Below, piece after piece: positions 7,327 to 15,448 of a stretch of DNA of 15,448 nt (position 1 is its first letter; the number at the start of each line of letters is the position of its first letter). Under the pieces are notes generated by a model. The model saw only the letters and a list, made by a program, of their open reading frames with translations. It was not told the DNA's origin and did not search any database. The translations under genes were made by a program, and so were the position numbers. The stretch lies in NCBI GenBank assembly GCA_022708005.1, contig JAKIZN010000004.1:1-15448 (forward strand), in the 5' to 3' direction. The stretch is from Bacteroidota bacterium (GTDB taxonomy: Bacteria; Bacteroidota; Ignavibacteria; Kapaibacteriales; UBA2268).

Positions 7327-8931
7327 ATGAATCCAAAAATATTAATTGTAGAAGATAACGAAATTGTTGCAGAGCAAATATATTTTTTTCTTAAACGATA
7401 TAATTACGAGTGCTTCACTGTCGATACTGGCGAAGCTGCTCTTACAGAAGGGATTAGCTATTATCCCGACTTAATTCTTATGGATATAAGGCTAGCAGGA
7501 AAAATAGACGGCATAGAAACTGCCCGCAGAATCAAAGAAATTCGGGATTTGCCAATAATTTTCTTGACATCGCACACAGAACCAGAGGTGATAGAGCGAG
7601 CCGTCCTTGCTGACCCAGATGGATTTTTGCCTAAGAGTACTTCCCATTCTGATTTAAAGGTTCAAATCGATTATACTTTGACAAAGCACGCTAAACTGAA
7701 GCAACAAGCCGATAGACTGAAAATTTTAGAAAATAGCACAAAAATATATGAAGCTATTTTTAATTCTTCTCGTGACGCTATATTTTTCATTAGCGAAAGT
7801 ATGGACGTGCTTTATTGGAATCCTGCTGCAGAGCGAATCTTCGGCTATAGCATCGATAGAGCTGTGGGGCAGAAAATCAGCGATTTGATTATAACTGACG
7901 AAGATAAAAATAATTTTGATGCAGATTTTCAAAATTGGATAAGCCTTCGCGAGCAACAGCCATTATATTACAACTTAACGCCTACTCTGCGGGACAAGAG
8001 TGGCAGAGAATTTCCAGCAGAGCTAATATTAGGAATTGTAGAAGACGAGACTAAGTTATTCGTGTGTGGTTTTGCCCGCGACATAACAGAAAGAGTCGTC
8101 GCCGAAGAAGAAATGTCGAAAATGATAGAGGAAATGCAGATTGCGAGAGAAAATGCCGAACAACTCGCAAACGAAGCAATAACTTTGAACTCTAAGCTAT
8201 ATGAGTCGAAAGAGATACTAAAGAACTTAAATGCGAGCAAAGATAAGTTCTTCTCTATAATAGCTCATGACTTAAAAGGACCATTCCAAGGATTATTGGG
8301 TTATACAAAAATTCTGGCGCAAGACCTCAGTTCGCTAACAAATCAAGAAATCGAAGAGTTGGGAAGTAGCTTGCACCAATCAGCAAGCCAATTATTTAAG
8401 CTGCTCGAAAACTTATTAAGTTGGTCGAGAATACAAAGGGGCGTTATGGAATGCGAGGCAGCGAATCTCAATTTTTCGCTACTTGCCGAGCAAGTTACAA
8501 ATATTGCCAAATTAAGGTCTAGCCAGAAAAATATAACGCTAATCAATAATGTACCAAATGATTTTTACGTTTTAGCAGACGTGAATATGCTCAACACTGT
8601 TTTGAGAAATTTGATGTCTAATGCAGTTAAATTCACTCGCAAAGATGGCACTATCGAGATTTCCGCAAAGTACGAAAGCCCAGATGTTGCCAAAATTGAA
8701 GTTGCCGATAATGGAGTTGGCATGGACGATGAGTGCTTGCAGCAGATTTTTAAAATCGACTCATACCACAGCAAACCGGGCACAGAGAACGAACAAGGCA
8801 CAGGGCTTGGGCTGATTCTCTGCAAAGAGCTAGTAGAAAAAAATAACGGCACAATCACAGTTAAAAGTAAAGTTGGCGAAGGAACTACATTTTCAATCCT
8901 GCTCCCTGCTGGAACGGCAGAAAGCCAATGA
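7327..8931 (+). CDS. REC-PAS-histidine kinase (soluble hybrid sensor)
   Basis: The domain order is receiver, PAS, coiled coil, HisKA, HATPase. The receiver (1-120) has acid pocket E9-D10, phosphoacceptor D53 in LILMDIRL, T81 and K103. The PAS domain (about 137-257) reads YWNPAAERIFGYS and ends in the FARDITER motif typical of PAS/PAC. A coiled linker (258-305) leads to the H-box FFSIIAHDLKGP with phosphorylated H314. The ATPase has an N-box (N432 in LMSNAVKFT), DNGVG (461-465) and GTGLG (491-495). All catalytic residues are intact. There is no membrane segment, so it senses in the cytoplasm, or takes phosphate from another kinase through its receiver. An in-frame TTG at 7318 would add MII, but I prefer the ATG at 7327, which begins the usual MNPKILIVEDN. 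No Shine-Dalgarno is visible. Its last four bases (ATGA) overlap the next gene, so the pair is translationally coupled. No DNA-binding response regulator is adjacent, so the output is unknown. Confidence 0.95.
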   Translation: MNPKILIVEDNEIVAEQIYFFLKRYNYECFTVDTGEAALTEGISYYPDLILMDIRLAGKIDGIETARRIKEIRDLPIIFLTSHTEPEVIERAVLADPDGFLPKSTSHSDLKVQIDYTLTKHAKLKQQADRLKILENSTKIYEAIFNSSRDAIFFISESMDVLYWNPAAERIFGYSIDRAVGQKISDLIITDEDKNNFDADFQNWISLREQQPLYYNLTPTLRDKSGREFPAELILGIVEDETKLFVCGFARDITERVVAEEEMSKMIEEMQIARENAEQLANEAITLNSKLYESKEILKNLNASKDKFFSIIAHDLKGPFQGLLGYTKILAQDLSSLTNQEIEELGSSLHQSASQLFKLLENLLSWSRIQRGVMECEAANLNFSLLAEQVTNIAKLRSSQKNITLINNVPNDFYVLADVNMLNTVLRNLMSNAVKFTRKDGTIEISAKYESPDVAKIEVADNGVGMDDECLQQIFKIDSYHSKPGTENEQGTGLGLILCKELVEKNNGTITVKSKVGEGTTFSILLPAGTAESQ

Positions 8932-9782
8932 ATAGCGAATTAAAATATAGCAAAATAAAGCAGTTAGAAATAAAATCTACACTTATTGCACAAAGTCAAT
9001 TGGCGGGCGCCTATAAGTCTGCATTCAAGGGCGTGGGACTAGATTACTCCCAATCGAGAGTGTTCGAAGAAGGCGATGATTATCGCCGAATAGATAGCCG
9101 ATTGACCGCAAGAAATCATCAAATTTACACTAAGACTTTCGATGAAGAAAGGTTGCTGAATGTCATACTGCTCGTTGACGTTAGCGGTTCGATGCAGTGC
9201 GGGAACGCTGGCAGCTCCAACGCTGAACTGTCGGCGGAAGCCGCGGCTATAATTGCTGGTGCCGCACATTTTAATGGCGATAAAGTTGGGTTTATTACCT
9301 TTGACGAAAGTATTATTGATGCTACCCCGCCATCGCAAAGAATTGATAATATCCCCAAGATGCTTAAACATATATTAGACGCAAATAGCAATGGCAGCAC
9401 AAATATTGCCGTTGCATTGCAAAAATTGCTCTACATAATTCAAGAAAGAGCAATCGTTTTTATTTTATCAGATTTTCAATCTCAAAATTTCAAAAAAGAA
9501 CTCGCTGTAGCTTCAAAAAAATTTGATATTATTTTGCTACATTTGCGCGAGAGCATAGAAGTTGATAGCTCTATGAGCGGATTTGTTAATTTCATAGACT
9601 CGGAAACTAAAAGCCGCAAAGTGGCGCATTTAGGGAAGAATTTTGAATACCGCGACGCTCGCGGCGAACTTGAAATGATTTCAAAAGAACTAAATATAGA
9701 TTTAGTGAGCTTTTCCACTGCCGATGAACTTATAGCAAATCTTATAAATTTAATGAATGAGCGAACAAGGCGAAAAGTTTAA
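8928..9782 (+). CDS. DUF58 / VWA-domain protein
   Basis: At 284 residues this is a DUF58 family protein. The signature GDDYRRIDSRLTAR (49-62), followed by the strand-turn TKTFDEERLLNVILLVDVSGSM (68-89), is diagnostic. The second part is a von Willebrand A fold with a MIDAS metal site: D84, S86 and S88 in DVSGSM, T158 in GSTNI and D182 in LSDF, all present. DUF58 proteins are usually encoded beside a MoxR-type AAA+ ATPase and act as chaperone-like or regulatory partners. No MoxR gene is visible here; the upstream partner is a histidine kinase. The ATG lies within the kinase stop (ATGA), so expression is tied to it. There is no signal peptide or membrane segment, whereas many DUF58 proteins have N-terminal membrane helices. 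The copy therefore looks like the shorter cytoplasmic type. A functional link with the kinase is inference from gene coupling only. Confidence 0.93.
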   Translation: MNSELKYSKIKQLEIKSTLIAQSQLAGAYKSAFKGVGLDYSQSRVFEEGDDYRRIDSRLTARNHQIYTKTFDEERLLNVILLVDVSGSMQCGNAGSSNAELSAEAAAIIAGAAHFNGDKVGFITFDESIIDATPPSQRIDNIPKMLKHILDANSNGSTNIAVALQKLLYIIQERAIVFILSDFQSQNFKKELAVASKKFDIILLHLRESIEVDSSMSGFVNFIDSETKSRKVAHLGKNFEYRDARGELEMISKELNIDLVSFSTADELIANLINLMNERTRRKV

Positions 9783-9813
9783 TCGAAATAATGCATGAGA
9801 AGCTTTTCTATTA

Positions 9814-9863
9814 CCTATTAGCTGTTCTCCAGATGTCCTACACCTTCGAGGTGTAGGACATCT
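9814..9863. repeat. palindromic repeat, copy 2 (15-bp stem)
   Basis: The core 9831-9863 is a perfect inverted repeat with a 15-bp stem (AGATGTCCTACACCT and its complement) and a TCG loop. The flank CCTATTAGCTGTTCTCC (9814-9830) matches copy 1 at 2782-2798 with one mismatch. The pair A9833-T9861 replaces C2801-G2829 of copy 1. It lies 48 bases after the DUF58 stop codon and 62 bases after the end of the convergent rsmE. A weaker shared word, AAATAATGCA, lies further left at 9786-9795 here and 2759-2768 at copy 1. It may belong to the element, with a 5-base length difference in between. No T-tract follows the stem on either strand. Confidence 0.92.
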
Positions 9864-9925
9864 TAAAGCCTAACCTTTCCTTACGAATAGACAATCAGTT
9901 AGAGTTTCTATTGAATTATTGAGGG

Positions 9926-10618
9926 TTAATCGAAGGCGGATAAAATAGACATAGCCGCGATTAAAGCAGTTTCTGCCCGCAATCGCCGAGTTCCTAAAGC
10001 CCATTTTATGATATTAATTTCCTCAAATTTTTTATGCTCGTGGCTTGAAAATCCGCCCTCTGGTCCGACTATAAGCAGAACTCTATTGCCTAATTCGGCT
10101 GCACTTGGCTGGCTGCCGTTTTCATCTGCTAAAATTATGCTGTCGTAACCTTGTGAATTATTTAGCAAATCTATAAATTTAACTGGTTCAGTAATTTCTG
10201 GCAATTTCGCCCTTTTGCATTGCTTGATGCTGGCTATAGCTTTTGAGTGCAGCCTTTCAAGCGAAAGTTTGCTTTTTACAGCAAACTCGGAAATTAGTGG
10301 AATAAATTGGCTAGCCCCAAGCTCGATAGACTTTTCCAATGCAAACTCAAATCTATTTCTATCATCGAGCATACCCAACGCAACCGCTATATGCCTATTG
10401 GCTTCGCCTGAGTTCGGGTAGCTTTCTATAGCCGTGCCATAAAATTGATTTTTGCCAGCTCTTTCTATCAATAATTTGCAAATTAGCCCTTTTCCGTTGC
10501 TTGCTAATATGTAATTGCCTGAATCTATACGCAAAGCTTTCAAGTGCCGCGATTCCGCATCTGGTATCTCAAACTTGCCCGAAAGCATTTCTAAACGCTC
10601 GATGTATATGCACTCCAT
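9926..10618 (-). CDS. rsmE: 16S rRNA m3U1498 methyltransferase
   Basis: RsmE methylates N3 of U1498 in 16S rRNA on the assembled 30S subunit using S-adenosylmethionine. The N-terminal PUA-like part (1-65) has the family's HLKALRI (25-31). The SPOUT domain shows ALEKSIELGASQFIPL (93-108), a QCKRAKLPEI helix (133-142), VGPEGGF (184-190) and the knot-forming LGTRRLRAETA (208-218) ending in ALIAAMSIL. All hallmark residues are present, and 230 residues is slightly shorter than the usual 240-250. It starts 7 bases after the end of tamB, so it is likely co-transcribed with it. This pairing is not an obvious functional match and probably reflects operon packing. Confidence 0.96.
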   Translation of the reverse strand: MECIYIERLEMLSGKFEIPDAESRHLKALRIDSGNYILASNGKGLICKLLIERAGKNQFYGTAIESYPNSGEANRHIAVALGMLDDRNRFEFALEKSIELGASQFIPLISEFAVKSKLSLERLHSKAIASIKQCKRAKLPEITEPVKFIDLLNNSQGYDSIILADENGSQPSAAELGNRVLLIVGPEGGFSSHEHKKFEEINIIKWALGTRRLRAETALIAAMSILSAFD

Positions 10619-10625
10619 AGCTTGC

Positions 10626-13600
10626 TTACCAGCTCCCGCCTAATTTGATTTTCATCTCGAAATCTTTTGTCTCTTGTATCTGTGTTGTAATGCTCATACT
10701 TGCGGAACGGCTAATTTGAAAAATAATATCATTCAATGCTTTAGAGCTAACGGCAATAGGCACTTCAAAGCTAACTTCTAAATTCGATAAATCATAAATA
10801 TTTCCGCCCACAGTCCAATTGCCCACTCCTAATATTGTTCCCGAAAAGTTGACTTGCGCTTTTTCGAGCCCTTCGCCTTGAAATTTCACATCAGCACTTT
10901 GCACAACTCCAGTGCCTAATAGCAAGTCCGTTAGCGACTTGGAGGCTAATTGCGATATTCCCATATTAAACCCTTCGCCCACCAAATTTGTTGAGCCAGA
11001 CGAAGAGCCAAGGCTGCTCTTGGTTTTGCCAGTTGCCAATAAAATAAATGCGTCTTCCTCTATTTTTTTAGGGTCTCCGATTGGCGGATTGCCGTTAAGC
11101 AAATAGCTCAGCTTTATGCTTGGCTTCTCTTTTGTGCCAGTTACGTAGACGTAAACTGTGTAATAATTGGTGGTGCTTTCGTCGGTAAAGTTGCCGTCAT
11201 ATTTTGCTTCAAGGTCGAGCGTGGGATTATCTATAGCGCCAGTTGGGAAGGAAATCATTCCTTTGGTTTCCATAATCCTAAATATTTTCAGCGTGGAGCC
11301 TTCTTTTAATTCTAATTCTCCGCTGTAAATTTTTGGAGCATCTATATTTCTATATTTAACATAGCGCATAGGAATGCTCGGATCGCGAGTGCCAATTTTC
11401 GCATAAACTTCCCCCAGCGCTCCCATATCGAACAGCACAGAGAAGTTTTTGATTTTTATACTTAGATCGTAATTTATCAAGTCCGCAAAGTTTGTTGTAT
11501 TATCCGATGCCGCATTGCTGATGTGCTGTGTGGTATCCTTTTGCGATGATAGTTTATAAACTTTAGTTTTATTTTTCACTTCATAAGTAAAAGTGGTACG
11601 CACCATTTGTTGATTCTGCACTTCTGGCATTTTAAGTTCGGCGTTATATACAATCACGTCGCCTTCGAGATTAGGCTCTTGCATTGTGCCGAAAAATCTT
11701 ATTGGACGGCTCTCTGTGCCTATAGCGAAGTAGCCATATAAGCCGGGCATCGGCTTTTGCGAAGCATCGCTAAGCACGAGTAATTTATTAGACTTAACGC
11801 TTATATCAATAAAATCTGGCGAATAATCTTTTAGCTTTATGAAGCCAGAAATTTCTGCCATTCCGTCTTTCAAATCCGACTGCATATTCTTTAAAACGGC
11901 TTCATCGATTTTTATAAGGTCATTGGAAATTGAAACAGATGCATTCGCCGTATAAGCAATATTTGTATTGTCTAACAAAAAAGAGGCATTTTTTATGTCT
12001 GCTTTGCCTTTATAATTTATATTGTCGGGCAAAGTGCCGTAAAGGTTTATGCGGCTTTCTAATAGCCCTTGCATTTTTGAAACATTTGGAACAAATGGCG
12101 AAACTATTTGCAGTGGGAAATCGCTGGCTATAACATCTATATCGAAAAGTTCAGTTTGACTAAACATAGCTCTGCTTGAATCTGTGCCAATATAAAATGG
12201 TAAGTTATTGATTTTAGCGTCGAATAGCTTTTTATTTCTCCTATTGCTATAAATATTCGCATACCCAGAAAATCGCCCGTCTCGATTTTGCAAATCAACA
12301 GACAGACTACCAATATTATAGCCATTGAAAAACATTTCGCTCGTTTTGCCTCGCAAATCGATTCGCGGATTTCTCAAATCGCCATTTACTACAACGTCAA
12401 AATTTTCTATCTCGCCTTTTAGCGAATCTAATTGCTCGTTATTTACTATCTTTGCTATGTCTTCCGCGCGAAGTTTAGATAGTGAAATGCTGACAGACTG
12501 AGCAATGTCGTGGTCTATCAGCCCAGAAATAGAGAGTTGCTGGCTTTCTGATCCCACTAGATTGAAATTATCTATTTTGATAGTGTTTTCTTTCAAAAGC
12601 ACTATAATTTGGGAAGGATTATGCCACCTGAAAAAATCATTATAATTTAGCGACAGCGTGTCCATCGATAATTTAGCCAATGGCGTAGATATATCAAGCG
12701 AACCATTTGCTAATACGTCAATCATCTTGTTGATTTTAGCGCTAGCCGTGTATTTCAAAATTGAATTGTCAAACTGCAAATCAATAAAAGGCTTAGCAAT
12801 GCTTACATCGTTGATTAAAATTCTCCGATTGCTACTTGCCGAAATGTCTATATGAGACAGTTCGGGAATTGAGTCTTGAAGAGCAATATTAAGTTTAGCC
12901 GCTAATTGCATAGCTCCTAACTTAAAGTCTAAATTCTCATGTTTCATAAAGAATCTTCTAATAAATAGAGAATCAATTGAAATATGGCTGTTTTCAGCGT
13001 CGGATGATATGCTAATTTCGCCCACCAAATTCGTTGATATGTCAATATCTTTGATAAAAGTAGCTACTGGACTAAAATTTTTAAGCTCAAACTTTAGCGA
13101 ACAATCAGCCTTGGGCAAAGCGATTTTCTTCTTTTTATCTGCGTGGGGCGATGCTTCGCTGTTTATCACATGGAAATAATCTGATACTTTTTTGCTTGCA
13201 AAATCTACAAAGAAATCTGCCTGCTCTGCAATGGAGTTCAGCAGCTCGGAAGGCGTGAAATTGCCACTTGCTTCAGCGGAGAAAAAACTACTGCGGAACG
13301 AGAGTGATTTCGGCATATTTTTCAAAAACGATATATCAGAATTAACATCGAATGGCATCATTATTTTATCATCAAAGCTCACTTCGCCGATTTTTGCGCC
13401 GATTTTTGCTGTCATATTGTCCAAATCGATACCTGCGCCATTAAGCTCAATTGAAGCGGACAAATTATAAGGCATATCCTTATTCTTCAATATAGATTTG
13501 AGATTAATATCTTTTAGCGACATATCGAGATTATACCGCGGGAAGTTCAAGTTAGAAATATCGGCGTAGCCCGTAAGCGAGATAGCAGAACGATTTTCTT

Positions 13601-15143
13601 CAACTGTCGTGCTGTCGCTCTGCAAATCGGCATGGGTGCCTATAGATTGTGCGATGAGCTTTTCTATTATCAAGCTATCTTTAGAGCTAACTCTGCCAAC
13701 AAGCTCTAAACCGCTAACCGAATAGTTCATAAAAGAAGATTGCTGCAAGCCAATATCAAAAGTGGCATTAATGCCGTCAATATCCACTCCGCTACCGCTG
13801 ATTTTAATTTTTCCATTCAATTTACTTGCTAAATCACTGTTTGGCACAAATTTTTGCAGATTTATTTTATTTGCCGCTATATCGATTTTATATTGAAGCA
13901 AGTTATGAAAGCCGATTTCGGCTGTGCCATCAATATTTCCGCCGCCTGTTTCGATATCCATAGTTGCCGCGATATTTTTTGTATCGCCTTCGACTTGCAT
14001 TTTTTTGAGTTTTGCAAACCCAAACTGAGGAATAGAGTTATTGCTTAGAAATGGCAGAGCGCTGAGCAAATCGCTGCGTTGCACTTCGCTACCGTCCAAA
14101 GCCACATTGTAATACGCATTGTGCAAGAGATGTTTCAATTTGCCATTAATACTAACTTTCGATTTATCAAATGTCGCTTCAAACATCTCGATATTCATTT
14201 CCCCGAGAGTGCCGTTTGCGAGCAATTTTATGTTATACAAGCCTTCAATTTTTATCGGTATTTGTGCGAAACGTTCCGCCAAGCTATTGGAGTAGTTTTC
14301 TAAGTTTGCTCTGACATTGAAAACAGCCTTTTCGATGGCGCCGTTTGCTTGGTGTGCGAACACGTTGTAGTTAGTTAGCCCGGCTTCTAATATGCCAGTA
14401 GCTCCATTTACCGATAGTATAGCTTCTTTTATAGCGGCACCCTTTGTGGTTAGCTCGGCTTTCCCTTTGAAAAACTCAAGATTTATTCCAGAAGTTTTGT
14501 CGTAAAGCCTTACTTTTTTTATATCTGCTGTGAAATTATTTGTTAAAAGATTGGCGTTAGCGTTTAGCTCTGCGTCTAATTTGTGAAATTGCATTTTCGA
14601 TGGGTTGAACTCTCCGCGAGGTCTTTGCTCGGCAAGCGAATCTATCATATAAAAAAGCCCATCTTTGATGCGTAAGTTTCTCACTCTGATAGTCAAATCT
14701 GTAGGTTCATCTGAATGTGGCGTGTTGCTCGGCGGAGCTATTCTATTGTAATTCCAAGTGGAATCGCTTATCCTTCTGAGCAATTTTATATGAGGCTCGT
14801 TGAGTACAATTTTATTGACTTGAATTTTATTTCTGAGCAAAGGCTCAAGCGATAAATCCGCAAATATACTATTGACCGCCGCAAGAGTATCGCCACCTGT
14901 TATGAGCTTCACCTTGTCTAACTTAATGCCACCAAAGCCAATTAAGTGTATATCTTCTATCTCAATTTTAGCGGTAAGCTGAGTATTTACTATCCCAACA
15001 ATTTGAGATATAACTGCCTGCCTAAATGATGTATTGAATGCCAGAAAAGTAATAAAAATCGAAACAAGCAAAAGAATTGCAAGCAGTACCAACGACAGCC
15101 AGCCGAAAAATCGCAATACTTTATTCCGCTTTTTAGTTTTCAT
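10626..15143 (-). CDS. tamB: TamB-like AsmA-family envelope protein (DUF490)
   Basis: The 1505-residue protein has a basic N-terminus and one membrane anchor (about 14-36, WLSLVLLAILLLVSIFITFLAF). A very long periplasmic region follows, made of repeating beta-strand units with leucine/isoleucine-alternating patterns, as in AsmA-like bridge proteins. The C-terminal part is the TamB/DUF490 domain. It includes GALGEVYAKIGTRDPSIPMRY, GELELKEGSTLKIF near 1270, the PTLDLEAKY and YVYVTGT block, and LLNGNPPIGDPKKIEEDAFILLATG, and ends LGGSW. The terminal tryptophan and alternating hydrophobics resemble an outer-membrane docking signal. TamB-type proteins help move phospholipids between the membranes and assemble some outer-membrane proteins, with TamA as partner in Proteobacteria. 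No TamA gene is in this window. Length is usual for the family in this group, and no truncation is seen. It begins the tamB-rsmE unit and is divergent from the gene at 15300. Confidence 0.88.
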   Translation of the reverse strand: MKTKKRNKVLRFFGWLSLVLLAILLLVSIFITFLAFNTSFRQAVISQIVGIVNTQLTAKIEIEDIHLIGFGGIKLDKVKLITGGDTLAAVNSIFADLSLEPLLRNKIQVNKIVLNEPHIKLLRRISDSTWNYNRIAPPSNTPHSDEPTDLTIRVRNLRIKDGLFYMIDSLAEQRPRGEFNPSKMQFHKLDAELNANANLLTNNFTADIKKVRLYDKTSGINLEFFKGKAELTTKGAAIKEAILSVNGATGILEAGLTNYNVFAHQANGAIEKAVFNVRANLENYSNSLAERFAQIPIKIEGLYNIKLLANGTLGEMNIEMFEATFDKSKVSINGKLKHLLHNAYYNVALDGSEVQRSDLLSALPFLSNNSIPQFGFAKLKKMQVEGDTKNIAATMDIETGGGNIDGTAEIGFHNLLQYKIDIAANKINLQKFVPNSDLASKLNGKIKISGSGVDIDGINATFDIGLQQSSFMNYSVSGLELVGRVSSKDSLIIEKLIAQSIGTHADLQSDSTTVEENRSAISLTGYADISNLNFPRYNLDMSLKDINLKSILKNKDMPYNLSASIELNGAGIDLDNMTAKIGAKIGEVSFDDKIMMPFDVNSDISFLKNMPKSLSFRSSFFSAEASGNFTPSELLNSIAEQADFFVDFASKKVSDYFHVINSEASPHADKKKKIALPKADCSLKFELKNFSPVATFIKDIDISTNLVGEISISSDAENSHISIDSLFIRRFFMKHENLDFKLGAMQLAAKLNIALQDSIPELSHIDISASSNRRILINDVSIAKPFIDLQFDNSILKYTASAKINKMIDVLANGSLDISTPLAKLSMDTLSLNYNDFFRWHNPSQIIVLLKENTIKIDNFNLVGSESQQLSISGLIDHDIAQSVSISLSKLRAEDIAKIVNNEQLDSLKGEIENFDVVVNGDLRNPRIDLRGKTSEMFFNGYNIGSLSVDLQNRDGRFSGYANIYSNRRNKKLFDAKINNLPFYIGTDSSRAMFSQTELFDIDVIASDFPLQIVSPFVPNVSKMQGLLESRINLYGTLPDNINYKGKADIKNASFLLDNTNIAYTANASVSISNDLIKIDEAVLKNMQSDLKDGMAEISGFIKLKDYSPDFIDISVKSNKLLVLSDASQKPMPGLYGYFAIGTESRPIRFFGTMQEPNLEGDVIVYNAELKMPEVQNQQMVRTTFTYEVKNKTKVYKLSSQKDTTQHISNAASDNTTNFADLINYDLSIKIKNFSVLFDMGALGEVYAKIGTRDPSIPMRYVKYRNIDAPKIYSGELELKEGSTLKIFRIMETKGMISFPTGAIDNPTLDLEAKYDGNFTDESTTNYYTVYVYVTGTKEKPSIKLSYLLNGNPPIGDPKKIEEDAFILLATGKTKSSLGSSSGSTNLVGEGFNMGISQLASKSLTDLLLGTGVVQSADVKFQGEGLEKAQVNFSGTILGVGNWTVGGNIYDLSNLEVSFEVPIAVSSKALNDIIFQISRSASMSITTQIQETKDFEMKIKLGGSW

Positions 15144-15299
15144 TAAAATCGATGTTTTTATAAAATTTACTTGATTGTAAAATTATTTTTATTTAACTTT
15201 ATTAATATAAGAATTTGTATTTTTAATAATATATCAAATTACTTAATTTTTTAGTTCTATAAAAGAACAATATTACATTAAAATATTTGTAGGGGCAAT

Positions 15300-15448
15300 T
15301 TGAAAAAGTTTTTACTGCGGTCATTTAGATTCAAATTAGTTGGCATATATAGTGTTTTCATTATTTTGTCCTTCTTAGCTTTTTCGCATTGGATTCTTGT
15401 TGCCACAAAAGATTGGTTCTACGAAGGAGTAGACAATGCTTTATTGCA
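15300..15448 (+). CDS. membrane protein N-terminus, probably a sensor histidine kinase
   Basis: An open frame begins with TTG at 15300 and runs off the right edge (about 49 residues). AGGGG at 15291-15295, four bases upstream, is a close ribosome site, and the nearest upstream in-frame stop is TAA at 15279. No ATG lies between, so TTG is the first usable start. The protein starts with basic residues (KKFLLRSFRFK) and a hydrophobic segment (about 12-33), then WFYEGVDNALL. This pattern is common at the N-terminus of HAMP-type sensor histidine kinases, just before the extracellular sensor loop. The kinase part would be beyond the edge, so the assignment is a guess; membrane location is better supported. 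Confidence 0.5.
   Translation, partial: MKKFLLRSFRFKLVGIYSVFIILSFLAFSHWILVATKDWFYEGVDNALL

Noticed and set aside
1..15448. CRISPR array, tRNA, rRNA, insertion sequence or prophage.
   Set aside because: I saw no regularly spaced repeats, cloverleaf with CCA-type end, transposase, integrase or phage structural gene on reading both strands. Small tRNA-like structures could still be missed by eye.

Overview
The window is ordinary chromosomal DNA from an AT-rich Gram-negative bacterium. A TamB-type envelope protein, a periplasmic-type secreted protein, a REC-PAS-histidine kinase without membrane segments and an AddB-like protein lacking a Walker A motif together fit the Bacteroidota/Chlorobiota (FCB) group, perhaps an Ignavibacteria- or Kapabacteria-like lineage. 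That placement is inference; there is no rRNA to confirm it. Genes are densely packed. I found no tRNA, rRNA, CRISPR array, transposase or prophage gene.

Layout, left to right. (1) A large minus-strand AddB/RexB-like gene runs off the left edge and is divergent from a small exported protein of unknown function (2190-2732, +). (2) A minus-strand block follows. In transcription order it holds a bifunctional NAD(P)H-hydrate repair enzyme (nnr), a VanZ-like membrane protein overlapping it by 11 bases, seryl-tRNA synthetase (serS) ending at a probable intrinsic terminator, and a separately expressed double-cluster ferredoxin-like protein. (3) A divergent intergenic region with a good sigma70-like promoter candidate precedes a plus-strand pair: a soluble REC-PAS-histidine kinase overlapping by ATGA with a DUF58/VWA protein. 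(4) A minus-strand pair follows, tamB then rsmE, 7 bases apart. (5) At the right edge a plus-strand gene begins with a TTG codon and a membrane segment, probably a sensor kinase, and is cut off.

Most genes are housekeeping: tRNA charging, rRNA methylation, cofactor repair, envelope lipid traffic and recombination. The least ordinary element is not a gene. Two copies of a palindromic repeat lie at 2782-2832 and 9814-9863. They match at 47 of 50 positions, and two of the three differences are the two halves of one stem base pair (C-G in one copy, A-T in the other). Each copy sits between the ends of two convergent genes and lacks the T-tract of a normal terminator. This points to a mobile or regulatory structured repeat family (REP/MITE-like, or a U-less bidirectional terminator) present in this genome. 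The coupling of a histidine kinase to a DUF58 protein is the second item worth checking.
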